From the NCBI RefSeq assembly GCF_046600715.1, contig NZ_JBJMAV010000008.1, forward strand, positions 37,315 through 101,314: a stretch of 64,000 nucleotides of DNA. Reading direction: 5' to 3'. Origin of the DNA: Lysobacter_C viscosus (GTDB lineage: Bacteria; Pseudomonadota; Gammaproteobacteria; Xanthomonadales; Xanthomonadaceae). Both the position numbers and the translations under genes were made by a program. The notes below the pieces were generated by a model. It had not been told where the DNA came from. It did not search any database and saw nothing but the letters and a program-made list of their open reading frames with translations. Shown here piece after piece: positions 9,945 through 20,406 of the stretch (positions are counted from its first letter, which is position 1; each line of letters starts with the position of its first letter).

Positions 9945-11167
9945 GCCGCCGCGACCCCTTCGACGTGGTGGTGGTGGGCGGCGGCGTGGTGGGCGCTGCC
10001 GCGGCCCTGGCGTTCGCAGGCGAGGGTGCCCGCGTTGCGCTGGTCGAAGCCCACGTACCCGCGCCCTGGAAGGGCGTTGCCGCCTCCGGCCCGGGCGGGG
10101 CGGATACCTGCCAGCCGGACCTGCGGGTCTATGCCTTCGCGCCCGACAATGCTGCCGCGCTCGATCGCCTGGGGGTGTGGGCAGCGGTACGCGATACCCG
10201 CGCCCAGCCGTACCGGGCGATGCAGGTCTGGGACGCGGCGGGCGGGGGCGTACTCCGCTTCGATTGCGATGCGCTGGCCCGGCCCGAGTTGGGCTGGATC
10301 GTCGAGCACGGCCTGCTGGTCGACCGTCTCTGGTCCGCCCTGCCCGCGGCAGGGGTCCAGATCCGGGCACCCGTTCGCGTGGAGGCGTTCGGGCAGGACG
10401 ATGCGCTCGCCTGGATCGACCTGTCAGGGGGCGAACGGCTGCACACGCGGCTGGTGCTGGCCGCAGACGGCGCCGAGTCGCATCTGCGAACGCTCGCCGG
10501 CATCCAATCCGATACCCGCCAGTACCGCCAGCGCGGCGTGGTGGCGTTCGTCGACAGCGAGCATCCCCACCAGGCGACCTGCTGGCAGCGTTTCCTGCCG
10601 ACCGGTCCGCTGGCCTTCCTGCCCTTCGTCGATGGCCATCCGCACTCTCGCCGCAGCTCGATCGTCTGGACCCTTCCGGATGCCGAAGCCGAGCGGGTGC
10701 TGGGCCTGGATGACGCGGCGTTCCTGGATGCAGTGGACCGCGCGTTCGATGGTCCCCTTGGCCGATTGCGTGCGGTGTCCAAGCGGGCGGCGTTCCCGCT
10801 GCGCCGCCGGCTGGCGCGACGCTACGCGTCGGGCCGGCTGGTGCTGGCCGGAGACGCGGCGCACGTGGTCCATCCGCTGGCCGGGCAGGGTGTCAACCTC
10901 GGGTTGCGCGACGTATTCGCGCTTCGTGACATGTACGCGGGCGTCCGCTCGAGGGGCGGCGGGTGGGAGTCGGTCCGCTGGATCGAGCGCTGGGCGCGCA
11001 TGCGCCGCAGCGAGAACGCAGTGGCCGCCCACGCCTTCGAGGGCCTGAACGGGCTGTTCTCGAACGATGCCGTGGTGCCGACCCTGGTGCGCGGCACCTT
11101 ACTCGGCTGGGCGGGGCAGCTGGCACCGGTGACCCACGCACTGTGGAAGCGCGCCGCCGGACTCTGA
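9941..11167 (+). CDS. UbiH/UbiF/VisC-family FAD-dependent ubiquinone hydroxylase (UbiI/UbiF-like)
   Basis: 408 residues from the ATG that overlaps the ubiH stop (ATGA). It has the FAD-binding start VVVVGGGVVGAAAAL at residues 8-22, the internal AADGAESHLR motif, and GDAAHVVHPLAGQGVNLGLRD near residue 305. The last motif has the Asp-Ala-Ala-His form typical of UbiF/UbiI-type enzymes, so it probably hydroxylates a different ring carbon from UbiH (C5 or C6). Which position is not decidable without comparison to characterised enzymes. Same family and fold as its upstream neighbour, so an ancient tandem duplication. A terminator-like hairpin follows. Confidence 0.87.
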   Translation: MSRRDPFDVVVVGGGVVGAAAALAFAGEGARVALVEAHVPAPWKGVAASGPGGADTCQPDLRVYAFAPDNAAALDRLGVWAAVRDTRAQPYRAMQVWDAAGGGVLRFDCDALARPELGWIVEHGLLVDRLWSALPAAGVQIRAPVRVEAFGQDDALAWIDLSGGERLHTRLVLAADGAESHLRTLAGIQSDTRQYRQRGVVAFVDSEHPHQATCWQRFLPTGPLAFLPFVDGHPHSRRSSIVWTLPDAEAERVLGLDDAAFLDAVDRAFDGPLGRLRAVSKRAAFPLRRRLARRYASGRLVLAGDAAHVVHPLAGQGVNLGLRDVFALRDMYAGVRSRGGGWESVRWIERWARMRRSENAVAAHAFEGLNGLFSNDAVVPTLVRGTLLGWAGQLAPVTHALWKRAAGL

Positions 11168-11204
11168 AGCGGGCCGGGGCTGGCTTCCCCCGCCTCCACG
11201 AGAA

Positions 11205-11229
11205 AGCGCCCCGCACAAGGCGGGGCGCT
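11205..11229 (-). terminator. Rho-independent terminator between convergent genes
   Basis: Perfect 10-base stem AGCGCCCCGC / GCGGGGCGCT with a 5-base loop. Read on the minus strand the stem is followed by TTTCTC, so it best ends transcription of the EF-hand gene. It may also act for the plus-strand hydroxylase gene ending at 11167, though no T-run follows on that strand. Confidence 0.75.
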
Positions 11230-11294
11230 ATCCGGATCAACGATCCGGCGTCAACACGGGCCGAGCCAGGGTTGCCTGCGCCCGGCTCCCTGGG

Positions 11295-12056
11295 TCAGCG
11301 TCGGGCCTGCATTTCAGCCGGGCTGAGCTGCCCATCGCGGTCGGTGTCGACCATGTCGAACTCACCCGAAAGCGTGGCGTAGCCCGAGACCTCGTCGCGG
11401 CCCAGGTAGCCATTGCCGTCCAGGTCCAGCGACGAGAAATCCACGATCAGGGTTCCGTTGGCTTGGACGATGGCACCGGTGTAGACGGGTGCACCGACCG
11501 CGGGGGCGACCGGCACGACCGGCACGACCGGCACCACCGCAACGGCGGGCGCCGGTTCCATCGTGGCGTGGGCAGTGGCTTCCGCGGCCATCTGCGCGCG
11601 TGCCGCAGCAGCAGCAGTGGCGTTGCTTGCCGCCTCTGCCTTAATCGCGGCCTGGCGGACTTCGACAGCGGAACCGACCTTCTGGTCGCCATCGTCTGCT
11701 CCGGTCTCGGCGCCGAGCGCGTCGTTGGCGGCATTGACCGCCTCGTTGGCGGCCAGCTGCGCATCGACCGACGACTCATGTGCCGTGTGCGCGGTTGCCT
11801 CGGCCGTGGCCGCGCCATGGGCCGACATCGAACCCGAGTCGCGAATGGCGGCGGCAGCCTCCGCGGCTTCCTGGGCGGCCTCGGCGGCCTCGCGTGCGGC
11901 ATTGGCGTCCATCACCGCCAGTTCGGCATTGGCTTCGGCTTCGGCTTCGGCGGCGGCCTCGGAGTCCTGCGCCACGGCGGCGCCCGACATGCCCAAGGCG
12001 GCCATGAGGGCGAGGGTGATATGGGTCTTGCGAACGTTCGAACTCGTGGTCTTCAT
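11295..12056 (-). CDS. Exported Ala-rich EF-hand protein
   Basis: 253 residues. Begins with a Sec signal (THITLALMAALGMSGAAVAQ-D, cleavage near residue 29). About 130 residues of Ala/Glu-rich sequence follow, likely long helix or coiled coil, then a Val/Pro-rich spacer (near 165-190). Two canonical EF-hand loops end the protein: 211-222 (DLDGNGYLGRDE) and 237-248 (DTDRDGQLSPAE). Both keep acidic or oxygen ligands at positions 1, 3, 5 and 12, so calcium binding is expected. Function unknown; a periplasmic or surface calcium-responsive role is inference. Monocistronic, with a terminator 66 bases downstream. Confidence 0.85.
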   Translation of the reverse strand: MKTTSSNVRKTHITLALMAALGMSGAAVAQDSEAAAEAEAEANAELAVMDANAAREAAEAAQEAAEAAAAIRDSGSMSAHGAATAEATAHTAHESSVDAQLAANEAVNAANDALGAETGADDGDQKVGSAVEVRQAAIKAEAASNATAAAAARAQMAAEATAHATMEPAPAVAVVPVVPVVPVAPAVGAPVYTGAIVQANGTLIVDFSSLDLDGNGYLGRDEVSGYATLSGEFDMVDTDRDGQLSPAEMQARR

Positions 12057-12189
12057 GGTTCCGGTCCCTCTCGGGTATGGGGTCCGGCGACCCTAGGCGC
12101 CACGCGGTCAATCCAGCGTGTAGGGTCGAAACCGCGGCTGAATAGGGAGGGGCTGGAACAACCGCTTCCCTCTCCGGTCTCGCGCGCGT

Positions 12190-13266
12190 CTAGCGCGCCG
12201 CCGGCCGGGCGAAGACGGTGATCTCCTCGCGGTCGTGGTACAGCTGCCGCGCGCGGATCTCCAGCGGCCGATGGGCCTGCTGCTCCAGGCCCTCCAGGCA
12301 GATCCGGGTCTCTTCCCAGCGCTTCTTCATGGGCAACTTGAGGTTGAAGACCGTATTGCGGCACCACCCCTCCCGCAGCCACGTGGCCATGCGTTCTGCC
12401 ACCCGCCTGGGCTGCTCGACCATGTCGCACACCATCCAGTCGAGCGTTCGCGCAGGCTGCCAGGTGAAGCCGTCGGCACGCAGGTGGTCCACGCGGCCGC
12501 TGTCGAGCAGGGCCTGACGCAGCGGACCGTTGTCGACCGCGGTGACCTTCATGCCGTGGCGCATCAGCACCCAGGTCCAGCCGCCCGGTGCCGCGCCGAG
12601 GTCGGCGGCCTGCATGTTGTCGCGGAGCATTCTCTCGCGCTCGTCCTCGTCCAGCAGGGTGAGCAACGCTTCCTCCAGCTTGAGTGCGGAGCGGCTGGGG
12701 GCGTCGGCATGCATGCGCAGGCGAGGGATGCCCATCGGCCACGGCGCGCTGTCGGCAGGATCGGACGTGGCCAGTACCAGGTGCGTGCCTCCGAGCAGCA
12801 CCACGTGCAGGCGTGGCCGCCCCGGGTCGGGCTGGGGGGTCAGCCAGCGGGCCTGGCGCAGCAGCGGTCGCAGCGCATTTCCGAACCCGCGCGCAAGGCC
12901 GGCCAGCGGCTTGCCGGTGTCGGAGTCGGGGTGTTCGGTCCACAGCTCGCCGAACACCGGGACGTCGGGTTGCCCGCCGTATACCGATTCCAGCGCCGCC
13001 AGCAGCGGCGTCGCACGATCGCTCGGGTCCAGCCCCGGCAGATCCGCCAGCCGCCGCAACTTCTGCCGGGCGAAGATCAGGCGGTGCAGCGGCAGGACGC
13101 GGTCCAGCGCGTCGGGGCGGTCGCAGAAGAATGAAACGTGGCCGTCGCCGCGCTGGGTGCGTGCGTAGCCCGGGTGGCCGGCGTCGGCCGCACGGTCGAC
13201 AAGTTCGGCGGCCAGTTCCGGCTCGAAGCCGGAACGGCAGTACAGCAGTAATCCATCGGCCTTCAT
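12190..13266 (-). CDS. rlmM: 23S rRNA (cytidine2498-2'-O)-methyltransferase RlmM
   Basis: 358 residues, the usual RlmM length. Methylates the ribose of C2498 in the peptidyl transferase region of 23S rRNA. The N-terminal half carries the THUMP-like region (RSGFEPELAAEL onward). The C-terminal Rossmann-fold domain has the SAM loop DLGAAPGGWTWVL (about 222-234). The catalytic K-D-K-E residues are visible as KLEEALL, CDMVEQPR, LKLPMKKRWEE and a terminal Glu in DREEITVFARP. Downstream of glnS and the deaminase on the same strand. Confidence 0.95.
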   Translation of the reverse strand: MKADGLLLYCRSGFEPELAAELVDRAADAGHPGYARTQRGDGHVSFFCDRPDALDRVLPLHRLIFARQKLRRLADLPGLDPSDRATPLLAALESVYGGQPDVPVFGELWTEHPDSDTGKPLAGLARGFGNALRPLLRQARWLTPQPDPGRPRLHVVLLGGTHLVLATSDPADSAPWPMGIPRLRMHADAPSRSALKLEEALLTLLDEDERERMLRDNMQAADLGAAPGGWTWVLMRHGMKVTAVDNGPLRQALLDSGRVDHLRADGFTWQPARTLDWMVCDMVEQPRRVAERMATWLREGWCRNTVFNLKLPMKKRWEETRICLEGLEQQAHRPLEIRARQLYHDREEITVFARPAAR

Positions 13267-13316
13267 CCCGCGTCCCTCCTTTGGTGCCGCCGGCCGGACA
13301 GGGCCGTTCGCCGGCT

Positions 13317-13891
13317 TCAGTAGTACGTGCCGCCCAGCTGGCCGTACTGCTCGAGCACCGCGCGCGCCGCGTCACGGTGCAGGTCGCGCACGACCTCGAT
13401 TCCCCGGCGTTGCAGTTCCCCTGCCCAGTCGGCGGGCAGCGGTCCTTCGTCGAACTCGGTCAGTGACTCCACGTCCTCGCTCCGGGCGCCGATCAACAGC
13501 CGGTCGATGCCGGCCCAGAAGGTGGCGCCGTAGCACTGGCAGCACGGTTGGGCCGAGGTCGCCAGCGTAAAGGGTCCCAGCCGAGTGCCGTCCTCGAGCT
13601 CGTTCAGGCGCGAGCGCTGGGCGCGTTGTTGCGCGAGCATGTAGGCCATCGTCTCGGCGTGCGCCAGCGAGCACTGCTGCGGCAGGACCCGGTTGACACC
13701 GACCGCGACGATACGGTCGTCGGGCCCGAACACCGCGGCGCCGAACGGGCCGCCACTGCGCGCCTCGATGTTCAGGCGCGACAGCTCGATGGCGAGCGCG
13801 ACCTTGGCTTCGTCGCCGGGCCAGGTACGGTTGCCGTCGACGTGCTCGTGCACCCAGGCCGGAAGCGTGAGGTGGACCTGCGCGTACAGCA

Positions 13892-13892
<1 letters not shown>
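13317..13892 (-). CDS. Cytidine/guanine deaminase-fold nucleoside deaminase
   Basis: 191 residues. The zinc site of the cytidine deaminase superfamily is complete: His78-Ala-Glu80, with the proton-shuttle Glu, and Cys117 and Cys120 in PCCQC. PFGAAVFGPDD (49-59) is typical of guanine deaminase/TadA-like members. Substrate unknown: guanine, a pterin or a damaged base are all possible. The start is chosen from the TGATG overlap with the glnS stop, two bases shared; an upstream ATG at 13910 would overlap glnS further. This links its translation to glnS, an unusual pairing. Confidence 0.85.
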
Positions 13893-15640
<1,748 letters not shown>

Positions 15641-15744
15641 GCGTAGGGGTCGGCGCGGGAAAGTGGCCAGTCTAGCGGCTGGACCCTTGCGACGCCGGCT
15701 TCGCGGGCCTGCGACTATGCTTCGGCGACGCACTGGAGGTCCCC

Positions 15745-16014
15745 ATGAAGCCTGTTTACGACGCCGCCAACCTGATCGATGCCCACCTGGTGCGACACGC
15801 GCTGGAGGCGGCGGACATCCCGGTGTTCCTGAAGGGCGAGGCTCTGGTTGGCGGCATGGGCGAGTTGCCGCTGTTCGGCGTGGTGCAGGTGTGCGTACCC
15901 GCGGCGGCCTGGCCGCAGGCCCGGGCGATCGTCGATGCGCTGGGCCTGGGCGAAGGTGACGCGGACCCGGCCCGGCTGGAGGGTCTTGGAGAGGGCCTTC
16001 CCGGCACTGCGTGA
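15745..16014 (+). CDS. DUF2007 family small protein
   Basis: 89 residues with a strong ribosome binding site (GGAGGT, 5 bases before the ATG). DUF2007 proteins are small ferredoxin-like-fold, putative signal-transducing proteins. The characteristic opening is MKPVYDAANLIDAHLVRHALEAADI, after which comes a GEALVGGMGELPL turn and a PQARAIVDAL helix. No catalytic residues are evident. It stands alone between divergent glnS and msrA. Confidence 0.82.
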   Translation: MKPVYDAANLIDAHLVRHALEAADIPVFLKGEALVGGMGELPLFGVVQVCVPAAAWPQARAIVDALGLGEGDADPARLEGLGEGLPGTA

Positions 16015-16095
16015 TCCCCGCGGACGCGCGGTGAACCTTGATCCCCCAGGCGCACTCCCCGATATCCAAGGAACCCAGCCAACAGGAGCGTCGCC

Positions 16096-16752
16096 ATGCC
16101 CGGCATCGGTGCCTACAAACAACGCATGCCCGGTCGCGGAGACGCCCTCCCCGGGCGTGAAACGCCGCCGCCGCTGCACAACAGCCACCACGTGCACGGC
16201 CGGCCGCTGAAGGGCTCGTTCACCGGGCTGGAACGGATCCATTTCGCCATGGGCTGCTTCTGGGGCGCGGAGCGGTTGTTCTGGAACAAGGAGGGGGTGG
16301 TCACGACGGCGGTGGGTTACGCCGGTGGCTACACACCCAACCCGACCTACCGCGAGGTGTGCAGCGGCCAGACCGGCCACACCGAAGCTGTGCTGGTGGT
16401 CTTCGATCCAGCGGCCACGTCGCTGGAGACGCTGTTGCAGGCGTTCTGGGAGGGCCACGACCCCACCCAGGGCATGCGCCAGGGCAATGACGCCGGCACC
16501 CAGTACCGTTCGGCCATCCACTGCACCAGCCAGGCCCAGTACCTCGCGGCGTTGGCGTCGCACGACGCGTTCCAGGCGCGGCTGACCGAGGCCGGCTTTG
16601 GCCCGATCACCACGGAGATCGTCCATCCGGCGCCGACGTTCTACTACGCCGAGGACGAGCACCAGCAGTACCTGTCCAAGAACCCCGGCGGCTATTGCGG
16701 GCTGGGTGGAACCGGCGTGGCCTGCGCCAGCGGCGTCGACGGGGCCTTCTAG
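16096..16752 (+). CDS. msrA: Peptide-methionine (S)-S-oxide reductase MsrA
   Basis: 218 residues. Repairs methionine-S-sulfoxide in oxidised proteins using thioredoxin. The catalytic motif GCFWGAE has its Cys at residue 54. HTEAVLVVFDP, the AGTQYRS loop and the C-terminal GYCGLGGTGVACAS with the recycling cysteines are present. An AGGAG ribosome binding site precedes the ATG. It converges on oxyR with only 8 bases between the stop codons, which places it physically with the peroxide-response genes. No MsrB domain is fused. Confidence 0.96.
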   Translation: MPGIGAYKQRMPGRGDALPGRETPPPLHNSHHVHGRPLKGSFTGLERIHFAMGCFWGAERLFWNKEGVVTTAVGYAGGYTPNPTYREVCSGQTGHTEAVLVVFDPAATSLETLLQAFWEGHDPTQGMRQGNDAGTQYRSAIHCTSQAQYLAALASHDAFQARLTEAGFGPITTEIVHPAPTFYYAEDEHQQYLSKNPGGYCGLGGTGVACASGVDGAF

Positions 16753-16760
16753 GGCAGGCG

Positions 16761-17684
16761 TCAGCCCTTGCGGGCGGCTTTCGGCGGCTGCAGGAGCGCG
16801 GCGGGCAACCGCTTGAACTCGGCCGCCAGCTGCCCGAGGAAGCCGTCCATGGCCGAACTCCGACGCCACACCATGGCGATCTGGCGGTGCGGTGCCTCGC
16901 CCTTGAACCGCAGCAGTCGAACGTCGGGGGAGGGCGGCACCGGCGGCTGCACGGCCAGCATCGGCAACAACGTGATGCCCACGCCCGCCGCCACCATCTG
17001 CCGCAGCGTTTCCAGGCTGGTGGCGCGGAAACCGTCACGCTCGCTTGCGCCCGACAACCGGCACACGTCCAGTGCCTGATCACGCAGGCAGTGGCCTTCC
17101 TCCAGCAGCAACAGGTGCTGGTCGTCCAGTTGGCCGATGTCCAGCGAAGGCTGCTTCGCCAGGGCGTGCTCCTGGGGGACCGCCAGCAGGAAGGGTTCGT
17201 CGAACAGCGGCTCGACATGCAGCTGGTCGTCGTGGATCGGCAGGGCGAGGATGCCCGCGTCCAGGCGGCCGTCGCGCAGGCGCGCCAGCACCTGGTCGGT
17301 CTTTTCCTCGACCAGCAGCAGTTCCAGTCGCGGGAAGCGCTTGCGCAGGCCGGGCACCACGTGCGGCAACAGGTAGGGGCCGAGCGTGGGGAACAGCCCC
17401 AGCCGCACGGTCCCCGCCTCCGGGTCCTGGCTGCGGCGGGCAATCTCGGACATCTGCTCGACGTCGCTGATCACCTTGCGCGCGCGCTCGGCGATGTCGC
17501 GGCCCACGGGGGTCAGCATCACCCGCCGCGGAGCGCGCTCAACCAGCGACACGCCCAGCTCGTCCTCGAGCTTCCGGATCTGCGTGGACAGCGTCGGCTG
17601 GCTGACGAAGCAGGCCCCCGCGGCACGCCCGAAGTGCTTGTGGTCGGCAAGTGCAACGAGGTACTTCAGGTCGCGCAGGTTCAT
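16761..17684 (-). CDS. oxyR: Hydrogen peroxide-sensing LysR-type regulator OxyR
   Basis: 307 residues. N-terminal winged helix (about 1-60, with the AAGACFVSQPTLSTQIRKLE recognition helix) and a C-terminal sensing domain. The redox pair is Cys199 and Cys208 in GHCLRDQALDVC, the same numbering as E. coli OxyR, so a thiol-disulfide switch is expected. It lies 157 bases downstream of ahpF in the same direction, as in Xanthomonas. The operator recognised upstream of ahpC (20407-20443) fits its expected binding pattern. Start chosen at ATG 17684; the frame runs further upstream without family similarity. Confidence 0.96.
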   Translation of the reverse strand: MNLRDLKYLVALADHKHFGRAAGACFVSQPTLSTQIRKLEDELGVSLVERAPRRVMLTPVGRDIAERARKVISDVEQMSEIARRSQDPEAGTVRLGLFPTLGPYLLPHVVPGLRKRFPRLELLLVEEKTDQVLARLRDGRLDAGILALPIHDDQLHVEPLFDEPFLLAVPQEHALAKQPSLDIGQLDDQHLLLLEEGHCLRDQALDVCRLSGASERDGFRATSLETLRQMVAAGVGITLLPMLAVQPPVPPSPDVRLLRFKGEAPHRQIAMVWRRSSAMDGFLGQLAAEFKRLPAALLQPPKAARKG

Positions 17685-17841
17685 GTGGGCGCACCGTGGC
17701 CATGGCGTGGGGAGTATCGCCGTGGGCCCCGGCCTGCGCACGCCGGCCGCGACCCCCCACCGGCGCGGGGGCTCCGGGTGTTGCGCAAGGCCCTGACCGA
17801 TGGCGTGTTACGGGCTCGGGCAATCAAGCAACCAACCTCCC

Positions 17842-19470
17842 TCAGGCCGGTTCCGATTCCGCCTCGGTCACCGGCGTGGCGGTCGCCGCGGCGGCGTCGG
17901 TGGGCATCCGGATCAGGTGGTCGAAGGCACTCAGGGCGGCGGTGCTGCCGGCGCCCATGGCGACCACGATCTGCTTGTACGGAACCGTGGTGGCATCGCC
18001 CGCGGCGAACACGCCCGGTACGTTGGTCGCGCCACGCTCGTCGATCACGATCTCGCCGCGCGCCGACAGCTCGACGGCGCCCTTGAGCCACTCGGTGTTG
18101 GGCAGCAGTCCGATCTGCACGAACACGCCCTCCAGCCCGATCGTGCGCGACGCGCCAGTTTCGCGGTCCTTGACCACCAGCCCGGTGACCCGGTTGCCGT
18201 CACCCAGCACCTCGGTGCTCTGGCCGCTGAGAACGATCTCCACGTTCGGCAGGCTGCGCAGCTTGCGCTGCAGGACTTCATCGGCGCGCAGGCTGGCGTC
18301 GAACTCCACCAGGGTGACGTGGGCGACGATGCCGGCCAGGTCGATTGCGGCTTCGACGCCGGAGTTGCCGCCGCCGATCACGGCCACGCGCTTGCCCTTG
18401 AACAGTGGGCCATCGCAGTGCGGGCAATAGGCCACGCCCTTGTTCCTGTAGACCTCTTCGCCAGGCACGCCCATCTGCCTCCAGCGTGCGCCGGTGGAGA
18501 GGATCACTGTCCTGGCCTTGAGCGTCGCGCCGTTCTCCAGCTGCAGCTCGATCAGGCCGCCCGGCGCGCGCGCGGGCAGCAGCGCGCTGGCGCGCTGCAG
18601 GTTCATGACGTCGACCTCGTACTCGCGCACGTGCTGTTCCAGCGCGACCGCGAGTTTCGGGCCTTCGGTGTACTGCACCGAGACGAAGTTCTCGATCGCC
18701 ATGGTGTCGAGCACCTGACCGCCGAAGCGCTCGGCAGCGACGCCGGTGCGGATGCCCTTGCGCGCGGCGTAGATCGCCGCCGCCGCGCCGGCCGGCCCGC
18801 CGCCCACGACCAGCACGTCGAACGGTGCCTTGGCCTTGATCTGCTCGGCCGAGCGCGCGACTGCGCCGGTGTCGAGTTTCGCCAGGATCTGCTGGACTTC
18901 CATGCGGCCGTTGCCGAACAGCTCACCGTTGAGGAACACGGTCGGCACCGCCATGACCTCGCGCGATTCCACTTCTTCCTGGAACAGCGCCCCGTCGATG
19001 GCGACGTGGGTGATGTTCGGGTTGATCGCGCTCATCGCGTTGAGCGCCTGGATGGTGTCCGGGCAGCTCTGGCAGGACAGCGACATGTAGGTCTCGAAGC
19101 GGAACCTGCCGTCCGCCGCAGGGGCTTGCAGTGCCCGCACCTGGTCCTGCACCGCGTCGTCGATCTTCACCGGGTGCCCGCCGACCTGCAGCAGCGCGAG
19201 TACCAGCGAGGTGAACTCGTGGCCCATCGGGATTCCGGCGAAACGCACTTCCACATCCGAGCCGGGGCGAACGATCGCGAAGGACGGCCGGCGGGCATCG
19301 TCGTCGCGGCGCTCGTAGCTGACTTTCTCAGACAACGAGGCGATGTCCTTCAACAGCGACTCGAGCTCTCGCGAAGGTTCGCCCTCATCCAGCGAAGCGA
19401 TGAGCTGGATCGGCAGCTGGAGTTTTTCCAGGTAGGCGGACAGCTGGGGCTTGAGGTCGGCGTCGAGCAT
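17842..19470 (-). CDS. ahpF: Alkyl hydroperoxide reductase subunit F
   Basis: 542 residues. NADH:peroxiredoxin reductase that recharges AhpC. The N-terminal double thioredoxin fold carries the CQSC pair (Cys133, Cys136). The FAD domain begins VLVVGGGPAGAAAA (about 219-232), the NADH domain shows IGGGNSGVEAA, and the thioredoxin-reductase-like active site CPHC is Cys349/Cys352. The ATG at 19470 is supported by a GGAG 9 bases upstream; a GTG five codons earlier is less likely. Follows ahpC after a 296-base gap that contains a hairpin, and precedes oxyR. Confidence 0.97.
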   Translation of the reverse strand: MLDADLKPQLSAYLEKLQLPIQLIASLDEGEPSRELESLLKDIASLSEKVSYERRDDDARRPSFAIVRPGSDVEVRFAGIPMGHEFTSLVLALLQVGGHPVKIDDAVQDQVRALQAPAADGRFRFETYMSLSCQSCPDTIQALNAMSAINPNITHVAIDGALFQEEVESREVMAVPTVFLNGELFGNGRMEVQQILAKLDTGAVARSAEQIKAKAPFDVLVVGGGPAGAAAAIYAARKGIRTGVAAERFGGQVLDTMAIENFVSVQYTEGPKLAVALEQHVREYEVDVMNLQRASALLPARAPGGLIELQLENGATLKARTVILSTGARWRQMGVPGEEVYRNKGVAYCPHCDGPLFKGKRVAVIGGGNSGVEAAIDLAGIVAHVTLVEFDASLRADEVLQRKLRSLPNVEIVLSGQSTEVLGDGNRVTGLVVKDRETGASRTIGLEGVFVQIGLLPNTEWLKGAVELSARGEIVIDERGATNVPGVFAAGDATTVPYKQIVVAMGAGSTAALSAFDHLIRMPTDAAAATATPVTEAESEPA

Positions 19471-19725
19471 GGCGTGGGGCTCCACGAGGGAAGGAAGAGT
19501 AGAAAGAGGGTCCGGAGGACTGGACAGATGCGCGCCGCCGCCCCCTGGGATGGCCGGGCCGTGTACGGGAGCCGGAGGCTAAGGGCCTTGGCTGGCGCGT
19601 GCAGGCGATGGAGACGTCGCCGCGGCGAGCCGGGATGCTTGCAGGAGCGGCCGGGGCCGGGGAGGAAGCCGGGAGGGGTGTGGCCGGCGAGCCCAGGCCG
19701 CTGATGCAAGCAGCCGCAGGGATGA

Positions 19726-19747
19726 CCCGGGCGGCGGACCGCCCGGG
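19726..19747 (-). other. Stable hairpin between ahpC and ahpF
   Basis: Perfect 9-base GC stem CCCGGGCGG / CCGCCCGGG with a 4-base loop, 20 bases after the ahpC stop. No T-tract follows on the minus strand, so it is probably a leaky attenuator or an mRNA 3'-end stabiliser that keeps ahpC mRNA in excess over ahpF. The rest of the gap down to 19471 shows no gene. Confidence 0.5.
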
Positions 19748-19767
19748 CTTCCGCAACCGCGGTGGCC

Positions 19768-20331
19768 TTAGATCTTGCCGACCAGGTCAAGCGACGGCTT
19801 GAGGGTCTTCTCGCCATCCTTCCACTTGGCCGGGCAGACCTCGCCGGGGTGGTTGGCGACGTAGCGCGCGGCCTTGAGCTTGCGCAGTGCTTCCTTCATG
19901 TCGCGTGCGATCGCGTTGTCGTGCACCTCGTAGGCCTTGATCATGCCCTCGGGGTTGACGATGAAGGTGCCGCGCAGGGCCAGGCCCTCCTCATCGATAT
20001 GGACGCCGAACGCCTTGGTCAGCGCGTGGGTCGGGTCACCGACCAGCGGGAACTTCGCCTTGCCGACCGCCGGTGAGGTCTCGTGCCACACCTTGTGCGA
20101 GAAGTGGGTGTCGGTGGTGACGATGTAGACCTCGGCGCCGGCCTTCTGGAACTCGTCGTAGTTGTCGGCCGCGTCCTCGACTTCGGTCGGGCAGTTGAAG
20201 GTGAAGGCGGCCGGCATGAACACGATGACCGACCACTCGCCCTTCAGGGTCTCGTTGGTGACCTCGACGAACTTGCCGTTGTGGAACGCCTGGGCCTTGA
20301 ACGGCGGTACCTGGGTGTTGATCAAAGACAT
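19768..20331 (-). CDS. ahpC: Alkyl hydroperoxide reductase subunit C (peroxiredoxin)
   Basis: 187 residues. Typical 2-Cys peroxiredoxin that reduces hydrogen peroxide and organic peroxides. Peroxidatic Cys47 lies in FTFNCPTE and resolving Cys166 in GEVCPAKW, matching E. coli positions. The ATG at 20331 has an AAGGAG ribosome binding site 9 bases upstream; an upstream in-frame ATG at 20394 lies within the promoter and is rejected. It is the first gene of the ahpC-ahpF-oxyR array and is preceded by a good promoter and OxyR operator. Confidence 0.98.
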   Translation of the reverse strand: MSLINTQVPPFKAQAFHNGKFVEVTNETLKGEWSVIVFMPAAFTFNCPTEVEDAADNYDEFQKAGAEVYIVTTDTHFSHKVWHETSPAVGKAKFPLVGDPTHALTKAFGVHIDEEGLALRGTFIVNPEGMIKAYEVHDNAIARDMKEALRKLKAARYVANHPGEVCPAKWKDGEKTLKPSLDLVGKI

Positions 20332-20377
20332 TCGCAATGACTCCTTGCATATGTGGGGGCAGGTGAAAGCTGCGGAG

Positions 20378-20406
20378 ATGATAGGCGGGGACAATCAATC
20401 ATTCAA
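20378..20406 (-). promoter_or_regulatory. Sigma-70-type promoter of ahpC
   Basis: On the minus strand, a -35 box TTGAAT (20401-20406), a 17-base spacer and a -10 box TATCAT (20378-20383), about 47 bases before the ahpC ATG. The -35 box directly abuts the OxyR operator, the usual layout for a class of OxyR-activated promoters. Confidence 0.7.

Noticed and set aside
17685..17841. Separate promoter or terminator between ahpF and oxyR
   Set aside because: The 157-base spacer has GC-rich partial palindromes but no convincing -35/-10 pair or stem with a T-tract.
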